From Saprospiraceae bacterium (GTDB lineage: Bacteria > Bacteroidota > Bacteroidia > Chitinophagales > Saprospiraceae): DNA of 64,000 nt. Location of the stretch: NCBI GenBank assembly GCA_016714785.1, contig JADKCC010000034.1, forward strand, positions 19,592-83,591, in the 5' to 3' direction. Of the stretch, positions 21,930 through 29,051 are shown one piece after another. Every line of letters starts with the position of its first letter. The first letter of the stretch is position 1. The position numbers and the translations under genes were made by a program. Below the pieces are notes generated by a model that did not search any database, had not been told where the DNA came from, and was given only the letters and a program-made list of their open reading frames with translations.

Positions 21930-22196
21930 ATGGAAGTCAGAAGAGATGCGTTTCAGGCCATTGCAGATTCGACCAGACGGGCGATCATTGCCCTGCTCAC
22001 TATTGGAGCGATGACACCAAATGCACTGGCAGAACATTTTGATAGCAGCAGGCAAGCTGTCTCCAAACATTTAAAAATACTTACAGAATGTGAAGTTTTA
22101 AAACAAGAGCAACAAGGTAGAGAAATTTATTATCACCTAGATATAGACAAAATGAAAGTAATAGACCAATGGATCAGCCAGTTTAGAAAAATATAG
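21930..22196 (+). CDS. ArsR-family winged-helix repressor, shortened by an in-frame TAG
   Basis: The 88 residues form a complete ArsR/SmtB-type winged helix: FQAIADSTRRAIIALL, helix-turn-helix around MTPNALAEHFDSSRQAVSKHLKIL, and the wing VLKQEQQGREIYYHL. The protein stops at TAG (22194-22196) in QFRKI. The same frame continues with ESKFDHLDQLLANLKSK to a TAA at 22248-22250, directly before the next gene. Homologues next to AHSA1/SRPBCC genes usually read FRK.WE..FD.L...L there, so TGG has probably become TAG. The DNA-binding part is intact, so it may still work. It belongs to the class that regulates neighbouring AHSA1 genes. Confidence 0.85.
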   Translation: MEVRRDAFQAIADSTRRAIIALLTIGAMTPNALAEHFDSSRQAVSKHLKILTECEVLKQEQQGREIYYHLDIDKMKVIDQWISQFRKI

Positions 22197-22251
22197 GAAT
22201 CTAAATTCGATCATTTGGATCAGTTATTAGCCAACCTAAAATCAAAATAAG

Positions 22252-22449
22252 ATGAAGCCAGAAATTGAGATAACAAGAATATTTGAACCAAGTAAAAATA
22301 CTGTTTGGAAAGCCATCACAGAAAAGGAATGGGTGAAACAATGGTATTTTGACCTACATGAATTTAAACCAGAAGTGGGATTTTTTGAAGAAGGATGGAA
22401 TCATTTTGTAAACCAAGTATTGCTACGATTTATAACCAAAAATATTTAA
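22252..22449 (+). pseudogene. AHSA1/SRPBCC-domain gene with a large internal in-frame deletion
   Basis: The N-terminal 44 residues (IEITRIFEPSKNTVWKAITE, WVKQWYFDLHEFKPEVGF) are a typical SRPBCC start. They run straight into FEEGWNHFVNQVLLRF, which in this family is the last helix about 75 residues further on. The whole beta sheet forming the ligand cavity is missing, and the joint lies at about 22381-22387. The product of 65 residues cannot form the fold. It begins one base after the ArsR frame closes. A deletion is inferred from family layout, not from an internal repeat. Confidence 0.75.
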
Positions 22450-22483
22450 ATAATTAAATAACAAAATAAAAAAAAATATTGAT

Positions 22484-22894
22484 ATGAGTGACAAAATAAC
22501 CGTTTCGGCGAGCGTAAATGTGGATAAAAACAAGGTGTGGGATTGCTATACAAATCCTGAACATATCGTACATTGGAATTTTGCAGATCCGTCGTGGCAT
22601 TGTCCAATTGCTGAAAACGACATGACTATCGGTGGGAAATATCTTGCTAGAATGGAAGCCAAAGATGGCAGTTTTGGTTTTGACTTCGAGGCATTTTACA
22701 CCAAAATAGATATGCAAAACTCATTTTCTTACAGCTTTGGGGATCGTTTTTGTGATGTCAATTTTAACGTGGTAGATGATCAGACTGAAGTCATCGTTTC
22801 ATTCGACCCAGAGACAGAAAACCCAATAGAACTGCAACAAGCAGGTTGGCAAGCGATTTTAAATAATTTCAAATTTTACGTCGAGTCACTTTAA
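22484..22894 (+). CDS. SRPBCC/AHSA1-domain protein
   Basis: The 136-residue protein is a complete helix-grip fold: an initial strand ITVSASVNVDKNKVWDCYTN, HIVHWNFADPSWHCP, a central GGKYLARMEAKDGSFGFDFE sheet, and a final helix QQAGWQAILNNFKFYVESL. Members bind hydrophobic ligands or help chaperones; no substrate can be assigned. It lies 34 bases after the deleted AHSA1 gene and is very likely controlled by the ArsR gene at the head of the operon. Confidence 0.88.
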   Translation: MSDKITVSASVNVDKNKVWDCYTNPEHIVHWNFADPSWHCPIAENDMTIGGKYLARMEAKDGSFGFDFEAFYTKIDMQNSFSYSFGDRFCDVNFNVVDDQTEVIVSFDPETENPIELQQAGWQAILNNFKFYVESL

Positions 22895-22906
22895 AATCCA
22901 AAAATA

Positions 22907-23407
22907 TTGAACAATATCTTGCAGCTTGACTTCTTAGTCGATAAAGAAAGCAATACCATAAATATTCATAGAGAATTTGCCGCTGACCTTGTATTTGTTT
23001 TGGCTGCTTGGACTCAATCTGAAATTCTCGACCAATGGTGGGCTCCAAAACCATACAGAAATAAAACCAAATCATTGGATTTTAGAAAAGGTGGCCTTTG
23101 GCATTATTGCATGATAAGTCCAGCAAATGAAGTGCATTGGTGTGGTTTTGATTATACAGAAGTGGTACCTTTTCAATATTATAATGGTATGGAAGCATTT
23201 TGTGACGAAGTTGGTAATATCAATGACAATATGCCGCGCAATAACTGGAACAATAAGTTTATTGACAAAGGAGATATTACTTTAGTGGATATCCTTTTGA
23301 CTTTTGACAAATTGGAAGATTTAGAAAAGATTATTGAAATAGGCTTCAAGGAAGGATTTACTGCCGGTATGGAAAATCTAGACCAATACATCACTAATCA
23401 AATTTAA
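22907..23407 (+). CDS. SRPBCC/AHSA1-domain protein
   Basis: The 166 residues match the longer AHSA1 subclass: ESNTINIHREFAADLVFVLAAW, a WWAPKP motif near residue 44, LDFRKGGLWHYCM, and a terminal helix FKEGFTAGMENLDQYI. The start is taken as TTG at 22907, 12 bases after the previous gene, because no ATG occurs before the domain begins. With its two neighbours it makes an ArsR-led trio of SRPBCC genes, a common Bacteroidota arrangement. Confidence 0.86.
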   Translation: MNNILQLDFLVDKESNTINIHREFAADLVFVLAAWTQSEILDQWWAPKPYRNKTKSLDFRKGGLWHYCMISPANEVHWCGFDYTEVVPFQYYNGMEAFCDEVGNINDNMPRNNWNNKFIDKGDITLVDILLTFDKLEDLEKIIEIGFKEGFTAGMENLDQYITNQI

Positions 23408-23426
23408 ATTAGAATACGAACAAACT

Positions 23427-23463
23427 CCACCAACGTTCATGGGTTGCAATTGAACGTTGGTGG
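23427..23463. terminator. Strong inverted repeat after the SRPBCC operon
   Basis: A perfect 13-bp inverted repeat (CCACCAACGTTCA / TGAACGTTGGTGG) with an 11-base loop lies 19 bases after the stop. No T-run follows, so a terminator role is likely but not proven. Confidence 0.65.
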
Positions 23464-23660
23464 CTATGTTTACTCGTACTTTGGTTTTATCCATTATGAT
23501 TACAAAACTAAGGCTATATGTAATTGGTTGTTATTAAGATAATTTTAAAAAGAAGTATAACACCTGCATTGTCCTGCCATCTTAAATTATTTTATACATT
23601 ATTTACAACTTTTTTTCATTTATATCCGTCATTAAGACGAACATCAATGTAGGAGGTATT

Positions 23661-24212
23661 TTGAAAGTGGTAGATTTACATAGTGATTTGAATGAGCTGA
23701 TTAAGCTGGCTTCGGTTGGTGATAGACAAGCTCAACGGGTACTCTATCACAAATATGCTCCCAAATTGTTGAGTATATGTCGTCAGTATATAAATGACGA
23801 TTTTTTAGCAGAAGATTTATTGGTTACTGCTTTTATGAAAATATTCACGCATTTAAATGCCTATCAACAAAAAGGTGTTTTTGAAGCTTGGATCAGGCGT
23901 ATAACAGTCAATGAGTGTATATCTTATCTACGAGCAAATAAAAAAGTAAAATATTCAGAACCTGATGAAATGATAATTTCAAATATGCGGACTGACAGTC
24001 AGCTTCTGACAAATGATATTCAAGTTATGATAGATATGTTGCCAGATGGATGCAAAATGATATTTAATCTGTACGCAATAGAAGGGTATAAACATCAAGA
24101 AATAGCATCATTATTACATATTAATGAAGGAACATCAAAGTCGCAATTGGCCTACGCTCGAAAATTGTTGCAGCAAATGATTAGCCAAACAAATGTAAAA
24201 AATCATGGATAA
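23661..24212 (+). CDS. ECF-type RNA polymerase sigma factor
   Basis: The 183-residue protein has sigma region 2 (RVLYHKYAPKLLSICRQYIN, DFLAEDLLVTAFMKIFTHL, VFEAWIRRITVNECISYLR) and region 4 (IDMLPDGCKMIFNLYAIEG, HQEIASLLHINEGTSKSQL). The start is a TTG at 23661, supported by an AGGAGG Shine-Dalgarno at 23651-23656, rare in this window. The gene overlaps the next one by 8 bases. That gene has one membrane segment and may be the anti-sigma partner. The target regulon is unknown. Confidence 0.92.
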   Translation: MKVVDLHSDLNELIKLASVGDRQAQRVLYHKYAPKLLSICRQYINDDFLAEDLLVTAFMKIFTHLNAYQQKGVFEAWIRRITVNECISYLRANKKVKYSEPDEMIISNMRTDSQLLTNDIQVMIDMLPDGCKMIFNLYAIEGYKHQEIASLLHINEGTSKSQLAYARKLLQQMISQTNVKNHG

Positions 24213-24951
24213 TAAATTTTTAGACCATAAAATTAAGGAATATTTCGAAAACAGGGAGATAAATCCTAGTGACCAATCTTGGGATAGGTTGGATGCCATG
24301 TTGTCTCTGGCACCTAAACAAGAAAATAAAAAATTGCTGTTATATTATTGGATCGCTGCATGTGCGGTATTTGTTGGAATGATCTGTGTTTTTGGACTTT
24401 TTTATCAACAAAAATCAGATATCAATAATGTGGCAATCACTACCGAAACTCCATCCATCATACGTATGGACACGGTACAATCAGTTGCCAAAGAGGAATC
24501 AGAAGCCAACATACTGTCGATTGGAAATATGAAGAAGGAGAATTTGCCAAGGCGCATTAACAATTTTAAACATAATCCAATAGTATCTAATGCTCAAGGA
24601 AGTAAATATGCTAGTTATGATGGCAATGATGGCATAGTTGCACAGGTAAATGATTTTAATCAATTTGAAGATACGCAGCTCGAACAAAGGAATGGAAAAT
24701 TTGCAGACTCAAAACTAGAAATTGACGCAAATGTATTGTTGCGTGAGATAGAATTTAGTGTCACTGCCAAAAATATTGTGGATACGAAAACCATTGTTGA
24801 TCGCCATCCTGTTCGCCCTGATCCTTCTTTATTATTGGTGGAGGCTGAGGCTAGTGCTTCTAAGAGTTTTCTTAAGCGTGTGTTTAAAAATTTGCACAAT
24901 AGCTCAGAGTCAATTTTAGTGGCAGTGGCCAATAGAAATGTTCAAAAATAA
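24205..24951 (+). CDS. Single-pass membrane protein, candidate anti-sigma factor
   Basis: The 248 residues comprise a cytoplasmic N-terminus of about 45 residues (KIKEYFENREINPSDQSWDRLDAML), one membrane helix (LLYYWIAACAVFVGMICVF) and a polar periplasmic tail. Bacteroidota genes directly after ECF sigma genes often have this N-terminal motif with a conserved SWDRLDAML-like helix. No zinc-binding HxxxCxxC motif is present. Overlap with the sigma gene supports co-translation; the anti-sigma role is inferred. Confidence 0.75.
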   Translation: MDNKFLDHKIKEYFENREINPSDQSWDRLDAMLSLAPKQENKKLLLYYWIAACAVFVGMICVFGLFYQQKSDINNVAITTETPSIIRMDTVQSVAKEESEANILSIGNMKKENLPRRINNFKHNPIVSNAQGSKYASYDGNDGIVAQVNDFNQFEDTQLEQRNGKFADSKLEIDANVLLREIEFSVTAKNIVDTKTIVDRHPVRPDPSLLLVEAEASASKSFLKRVFKNLHNSSESILVAVANRNVQK

Positions 24952-25002
24952 ACAATTTTTTTAAGTAATATCATTTAATTAAACATTTATAAAAATCATG
25001 TC

Positions 25003-26127
25003 ATGAATAGATTAATTTACATTACGTTTTTATTGGTATTTTCATTTACGTCTCAGGCACAAGTTAGCTTTGAAAATAGGATTAAGGAGATCAAAAGGGA
25101 TATCGAGATCATAACAGCTCAAGAAAAAGAAACATTGCGCATGGAGGTAGAAGAAATAAACGATCATCTCGAAAAAAAGGAAATCACTGCATCTGAAGCA
25201 GAAATACAAAAGAAAGCAAAAGCAGAGAAATGCGCTGATCGTATCGAAGCTCGCGTAGAACCCTTAGAAAGGGAAATTCAGAATCTCGTCAAAGGTGAAA
25301 TTGAAATCAAAAATGATGATGAGAGAATATCTTCCTTAGATGAGGATGTAGATGAAAACATTAATGAGGAATTAGAAGAAGTCAAAGGTGACGTTATTGA
25401 AGGATTAGAAGACATAAAAGACGAGGTGGAAAAAATTAAATCAGATTGGCATCCTAAGAAGAGAAAATATAAGAGTGAAGCCCGCACTACTACACAGTTT
25501 GTATTTGCTTTTGGTCTGAACAATTTAATCAAAGGCAGTGACTTAAATTCAATAGATAATAATGGTATAAAACTGAGCAATTCACGGTTTTACGAGTGGG
25601 GCTGGACTTGGAAGACGCGATTAGCCAAAAATAGTGCAGCACTTCAGTTGAAATATGGGGTATCCTTAACTTACAACAATTTGCGCCCTGACAATAATCA
25701 GTATTATGTAAAAACTGGCCAATTAACCAGTCTCATTAGTCATCCCCAAACACTAACTGATGAGCCTTATTTCCGTACTACAAATTTGGTTGTACCTGTA
25801 CACTTAGAGTTTGATTTTTCTAAAAAAAGAGTAAAAGATGAAAACGTTATTGTGAAGTCACAAAAGAGTTTTAGGTTAGGGATTGGCGGCTATGCAGGGT
25901 TAAATGTGAGGACAAAACAGTTGTTGGAGTACAAAGCAGATGGACTCCGCTCTGATCAGATCACACGTGGTGATTATAATACATCTTCAATAGTTTATGG
26001 TGTAAGCGGTTATATTGGGTACAAGGACTTCAGTATATATACTAAGTATGATTTAAATCCAATATTTAGTGATATGGTAGTGGATCAAAACAATATTTCT
26101 TTGGGTGTTAGATTTGATTTTAATTAG
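25003..26127 (+). CDS. Coiled-coil and outer-membrane beta-barrel protein
   Basis: The 374-residue protein has a signal peptide (MNRLIYITFLLVFSFTSQAQ) and a highly charged coiled coil from about residue 25 to 155, rich in Glu and Lys. A C-terminal barrel-like domain of about 220 residues follows, with alternating strands (TTQFVFAFGLNNLIKGSD, WGWTWKTRLAKNSAALQLKY, SFRLGIGGYAGLNVRTKQ) and a final ISLGVRFDFN ending in an aromatic-X-aromatic pattern. It is 51 bases after the anti-sigma-like gene, so the three genes probably form one operon. I infer an outer-membrane location; the ligand is unknown. Confidence 0.78.
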   Translation: MNRLIYITFLLVFSFTSQAQVSFENRIKEIKRDIEIITAQEKETLRMEVEEINDHLEKKEITASEAEIQKKAKAEKCADRIEARVEPLEREIQNLVKGEIEIKNDDERISSLDEDVDENINEELEEVKGDVIEGLEDIKDEVEKIKSDWHPKKRKYKSEARTTTQFVFAFGLNNLIKGSDLNSIDNNGIKLSNSRFYEWGWTWKTRLAKNSAALQLKYGVSLTYNNLRPDNNQYYVKTGQLTSLISHPQTLTDEPYFRTTNLVVPVHLEFDFSKKRVKDENVIVKSQKSFRLGIGGYAGLNVRTKQLLEYKADGLRSDQITRGDYNTSSIVYGVSGYIGYKDFSIYTKYDLNPIFSDMVVDQNNISLGVRFDFN

Positions 26128-26214
26128 TTGATTCGTGTTTAAATTGTCAGATAGACATAAATGGCAATCTAAAGTATATGCTAATAGGTTAAGTTTGACA
26201 TAGTCAATTATATT

Positions 26215-26269
26215 ATGTGGGCTACGGTACCAAAGGAAGTGACATTTCTTTTGGTGCTGTGGTCCACAT
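26215..26269 (+). other. Uninterrupted 26-bp RNA-type hairpin with six G-U pairs
   Basis: Bases 26215-26240 pair with 26244-26269 around a 3-base loop without a single mismatch. Twenty pairs are Watson-Crick and six are G-U (for example 26221:26263, 26223:26261 and 26226:26258). The G-U pairs only exist in + strand RNA. The stem lies in the 362-base gap 26128-26489 between the beta-barrel gene and the next small gene. A 41-codon frame (26215-26340) runs through it but resembles nothing. No T-run follows. Confidence 0.65.
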
Positions 26270-26489
26270 TTTGTCTATGCCAAAAGGGACAAACTACAAC
26301 AAACAATGATTTTTTTCAAAAAATAATATCTTCAAGATAAGGTACCATACATTTGTTGACATGAAATAGCCTTTCAGAAATCAGGTCATCAAAGGTGCCA
26401 TATTTAAATGGTGATGCATTATCAAATCTTTAACACTTAAGTTGATAAGTTTTAAGACAATTCAGATAAAATAGTGTTACTTTTGCATT

Positions 26490-26852
26490 GTGAAATTTAT
26501 CAATAAACACCACATCTCACTTTTTCTAGCGAGTATTATTTATGCTGCTTCATTGTTTGCATTGCCGCCAGCAATTAATGTGTCAGTTGACGGAAAGTAT
26601 GAAACTACTTTTGCCAAAAGCGAAACTGTAAAGGTTTCTGGATTTACAAAAAATGAAATCAACACAACAAACTATATCCAAACTGGTGATGTTAAAAGCA
26701 ATGGGTTCACTCAAAATCTCTTCACAACATACCGCATAGAGACAACCAATATAGTAATCAAACTTACTGCTCGAGAAATTACTTTGTTTAATAGTGCGCT
26801 TTCACAACTCAGCAAAAAAATACTCATCTTTCCTTTCCATACTTTTTGGTAA
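26490..26852 (+). CDS. Hypothetical secreted protein, possibly truncated
   Basis: The 120-residue frame starts with GTG and a plausible signal peptide (FLASIIYAASLFALPPAINV). A short Thr/Asn-rich part follows (SETVKVSGFTKNEINTTNY and a related KSNGFTQNLFTTYRIETTN), which looks like an imperfect internal repeat. The final residues KKILIFPFHTFW look like a frameshifted or random tail. A TACTTTTG -7-like motif at 26478-26485 lies just before the start, so either transcription begins almost at the GTG or the real start is later. I do not recognise the protein. Confidence 0.4.
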   Translation: MKFINKHHISLFLASIIYAASLFALPPAINVSVDGKYETTFAKSETVKVSGFTKNEINTTNYIQTGDVKSNGFTQNLFTTYRIETTNIVIKLTAREITLFNSALSQLSKKILIFPFHTFW

Positions 26853-27057
26853 AATAATAATTCTTATACTTAAAGTAGATTTGGTTACAAAAAAATCAAA
26901 GTTTCGTTGAAGTACTTTCAATAAATTAAAATATTTTTTCATAATCCAATTCCTTTAACTTCTTATATCTATTTGATTAGTAGATATTTGTTATTAATTA
27001 TTTTTATTATTTAACCGCGGTCTTTTGTATCTAAAAGGATTGCTTATTTTTTATATC

Positions 27058-27522
27058 ATGTCAAATATTTTATTAAATATCATCATAGTAACAGTTATAT
27101 TCATACCAATGGCTTATTTTATGTTTAGTGGAAATAAAGAGAAGTCAGCCGTTAAACATTTAAAAGATAAATTAAAAGCATTTGATATCATGCCTGATAT
27201 TGTTAATTGCTTTCAAGGAGCTGGTATCGCGCTCGACAAGTCCAAGTCAACATTATATTTTTACCAATACGAAGGAGAAATTCTTACTAAAACTGCTATC
27301 AGTGAAATAAATAAGGCTGATGTATCAAAACTTTATCAAACTGAATCTGTTCACGATCATGACATAAGTGTATTGAAATCGGTTTCTATTTTGTTGAAAA
27401 TGAAAGATAAATCGGAGGTGAGTTTACCTGTTTTTAGTATCTTAAAACATCCAAATGTGGGCGCTGATTTAATGGAAGCCGTACGTTGGTCAGAGATGAT
27501 AAATAAGTTAGTTAATAAATAA
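27058..27522 (+). CDS. Hypothetical membrane-anchored protein
   Basis: From the ATG at 27058 the 154-residue protein has one N-terminal membrane helix (NILLNIIIVTVIFIPMAYFMF) and a soluble alpha/beta domain of about 125 residues (FQGAGIALDKSKSTLYFYQY, KLYQTESVHDHDISVLKSVS). A TTG start at 27025 would add 11 hydrophobic residues. The soluble part resembles small PH-like beta sheets, but I cannot name a family. It is separated from terC by a strong hairpin. Confidence 0.65.
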   Translation: MSNILLNIIIVTVIFIPMAYFMFSGNKEKSAVKHLKDKLKAFDIMPDIVNCFQGAGIALDKSKSTLYFYQYEGEILTKTAISEINKADVSKLYQTESVHDHDISVLKSVSILLKMKDKSEVSLPVFSILKHPNVGADLMEAVRWSEMINKLVNK

Positions 27523-27529
27523 TATCATT

Positions 27530-27561
27530 CATCGGGGAGAATAGGTGAGTTCTCCCCGATG
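27530..27561. terminator. Inverted repeat between the small membrane protein and terC
   Basis: A 12-bp perfect stem (CATCGGGGAGAA / TTCTCCCCGATG) with an 8-base loop starts 8 bases after the stop codon and ends 19 bases before the terC ATG. It lacks a T-run. It could terminate transcription or act in the terC leader. Confidence 0.6.
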
Positions 27562-27580
27562 ATGATTATAAAATATAATT

Positions 27581-28540
27581 ATGTTAGTTTGGATATCCTT
27601 TTTAATTCTGGTTGCTGTATTTTTAGCGATTGATCTTGGTATTTTCAATAGAGAAGCACATGAGATTACCTATAAAGAAGCGACAAAATGGACGATCGGT
27701 TGGGCTACGTTGGGTCTGTTGTTTTCGGGTGTCATCTACTTGATCTATCAGGAAGGCTTGATGCAAGCTCCCAAAGCTGCGACCACACCCATACAATCTG
27801 CTATCGAATATCTCACTGGTTATATCATAGAGTTGACGCTTAGTATAGATAATATTTTTGTGATAGCCATGATATTCAAATCCTTTAAAATACCAAAGAA
27901 GTATCAACATAGAGTATTGTTTTGGGGTATAGTGGGTGCTTTGGTTTTTAGAGGTTTGATGATAGGTTTTGGTGTGGTATTGATCGAAAAATTCACTTGG
28001 ACTACCTACATTTTTGGCGCTTTTCTGGTATATACGGCTATCAAAATGGCATTTTCGGACGATGAACACGAATTTGACCCAAAGAAGTCATTTATATACA
28101 AGACTGTAAGAAAATTGATGCCCGTGACAGGAAGATTGGACGATCAAAAGTTTTTTATAAGGAGAAATGGTTTGGTTATTGCTACACCATTGTTTCTTGC
28201 TCTGATCTTGGTTGAGTTTACAGATATACTATTTGCTTTAGATAGTATTCCTGCTATATTAGGGATCACAACTGATCCATTTATTGTATTTACATCCAAT
28301 ATTTTTGCGATCTTAGGACTCAGGTCTATGTACTTTTTTGTGGCAAATATGTTGGATTCATTCCATTACTTGAAGTATAGTTTGACCGTTATATTGACTT
28401 ATGTTGGTATCAAATTGATATTGGCCAATCATTTTCATTTATCTATTGGTTTGTCATTAGGGATCATCATTTTATCTGTATTAGCAGGGATTTTCTTATC
28501 TTTAAAATATAAAAAGGAACACGAACGTCCCACAACATAA
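27581..28540 (+). CDS. TerC/Alx-family integral membrane protein
   Basis: The 319-residue protein has about nine membrane helices. It shows the family signatures ELTLSIDNIFVIAMIF (residues about 84-99) and LVEFTDILFALDSIPAIL (about 210-227), in which the acidic residues are thought to bind metal. TerC proteins take part in manganese export or metallation of exported proteins, and in tellurite resistance contexts. No ter cluster is present, so a manganese-related Alx-like role is more likely. No yybP-ykoY type leader was recognised; only a simple hairpin precedes it. Confidence 0.93.
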   Translation: MLVWISFLILVAVFLAIDLGIFNREAHEITYKEATKWTIGWATLGLLFSGVIYLIYQEGLMQAPKAATTPIQSAIEYLTGYIIELTLSIDNIFVIAMIFKSFKIPKKYQHRVLFWGIVGALVFRGLMIGFGVVLIEKFTWTTYIFGAFLVYTAIKMAFSDDEHEFDPKKSFIYKTVRKLMPVTGRLDDQKFFIRRNGLVIATPLFLALILVEFTDILFALDSIPAILGITTDPFIVFTSNIFAILGLRSMYFFVANMLDSFHYLKYSLTVILTYVGIKLILANHFHLSIGLSLGIIILSVLAGIFLSLKYKKEHERPTT

Positions 28541-29051
28541 AATATTATTATATCAGCAAAAGTGAGTTTTTTTATGTATTGATAATTGCTGTGCTTCTCA
28601 TTGTCGATATTATTGAATTTAAAAAACTATAGCTTGGCCACAGGTAATAAATTTCACAAACCATTTTCATTTTGTGATACATTTACATTTATCTGAAGCT
28701 TGCTGCCTTTGGTGCTTTGCGCTACACCCACCTACCCGTTTCACGGTCCACTTTGTCAAAGGCTAGCCACCTTTGGTACTTTGCACAACACTGTGTTCAA
28801 TTTTTTTATTGCTTGTTTTTTGAACGATAATCTCCGTTAAACTTTTTAAAAATAAAAACAGCTGACTTTTTCAGCAGCAGTTAAATAAATTTCCTATACA
28901 GAAGGTTTAGCATTGATAGCGGATTGGATTAACGGGATGAATTAGACCATAAAAGTAAAAGGATTGGGTTAATCAATTGTTAAATACGTCATAATTGGTA
29001 TTTTATGCTTACTTTTAGGTGTTTAAATCATATTAACATAGTTTTTCTGTT
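28541..29051. other. Non-coding gap with a short imperfect repeat
   Basis: A 511-base AT-rich gap. Two related blocks, GCCTTTGGTGCTTTGC (about 28705) and CACCTTTGGTACTTTGC (about 28769), lie around GGTCCACTTTGTCAAAGGC. The GCCTTTG/CAAAGGC pair can form a long-looped stem. The wording resembles part of the hairpin at 26215-26269 (TTTGGTGC... GGTCCAC...TTTGTC), so both may come from one intergenic repeat family. No gene or convincing promoter is seen. Confidence 0.35.

Noticed and set aside
26215..26340. A 41-codon frame with a signal-peptide-like stretch (TFLLVLWSTFCLCQKGQ)
   Set aside because: It coincides with the perfect hairpin, lacks any continuation and has no ribosome binding site; RNA structure explains the sequence better.
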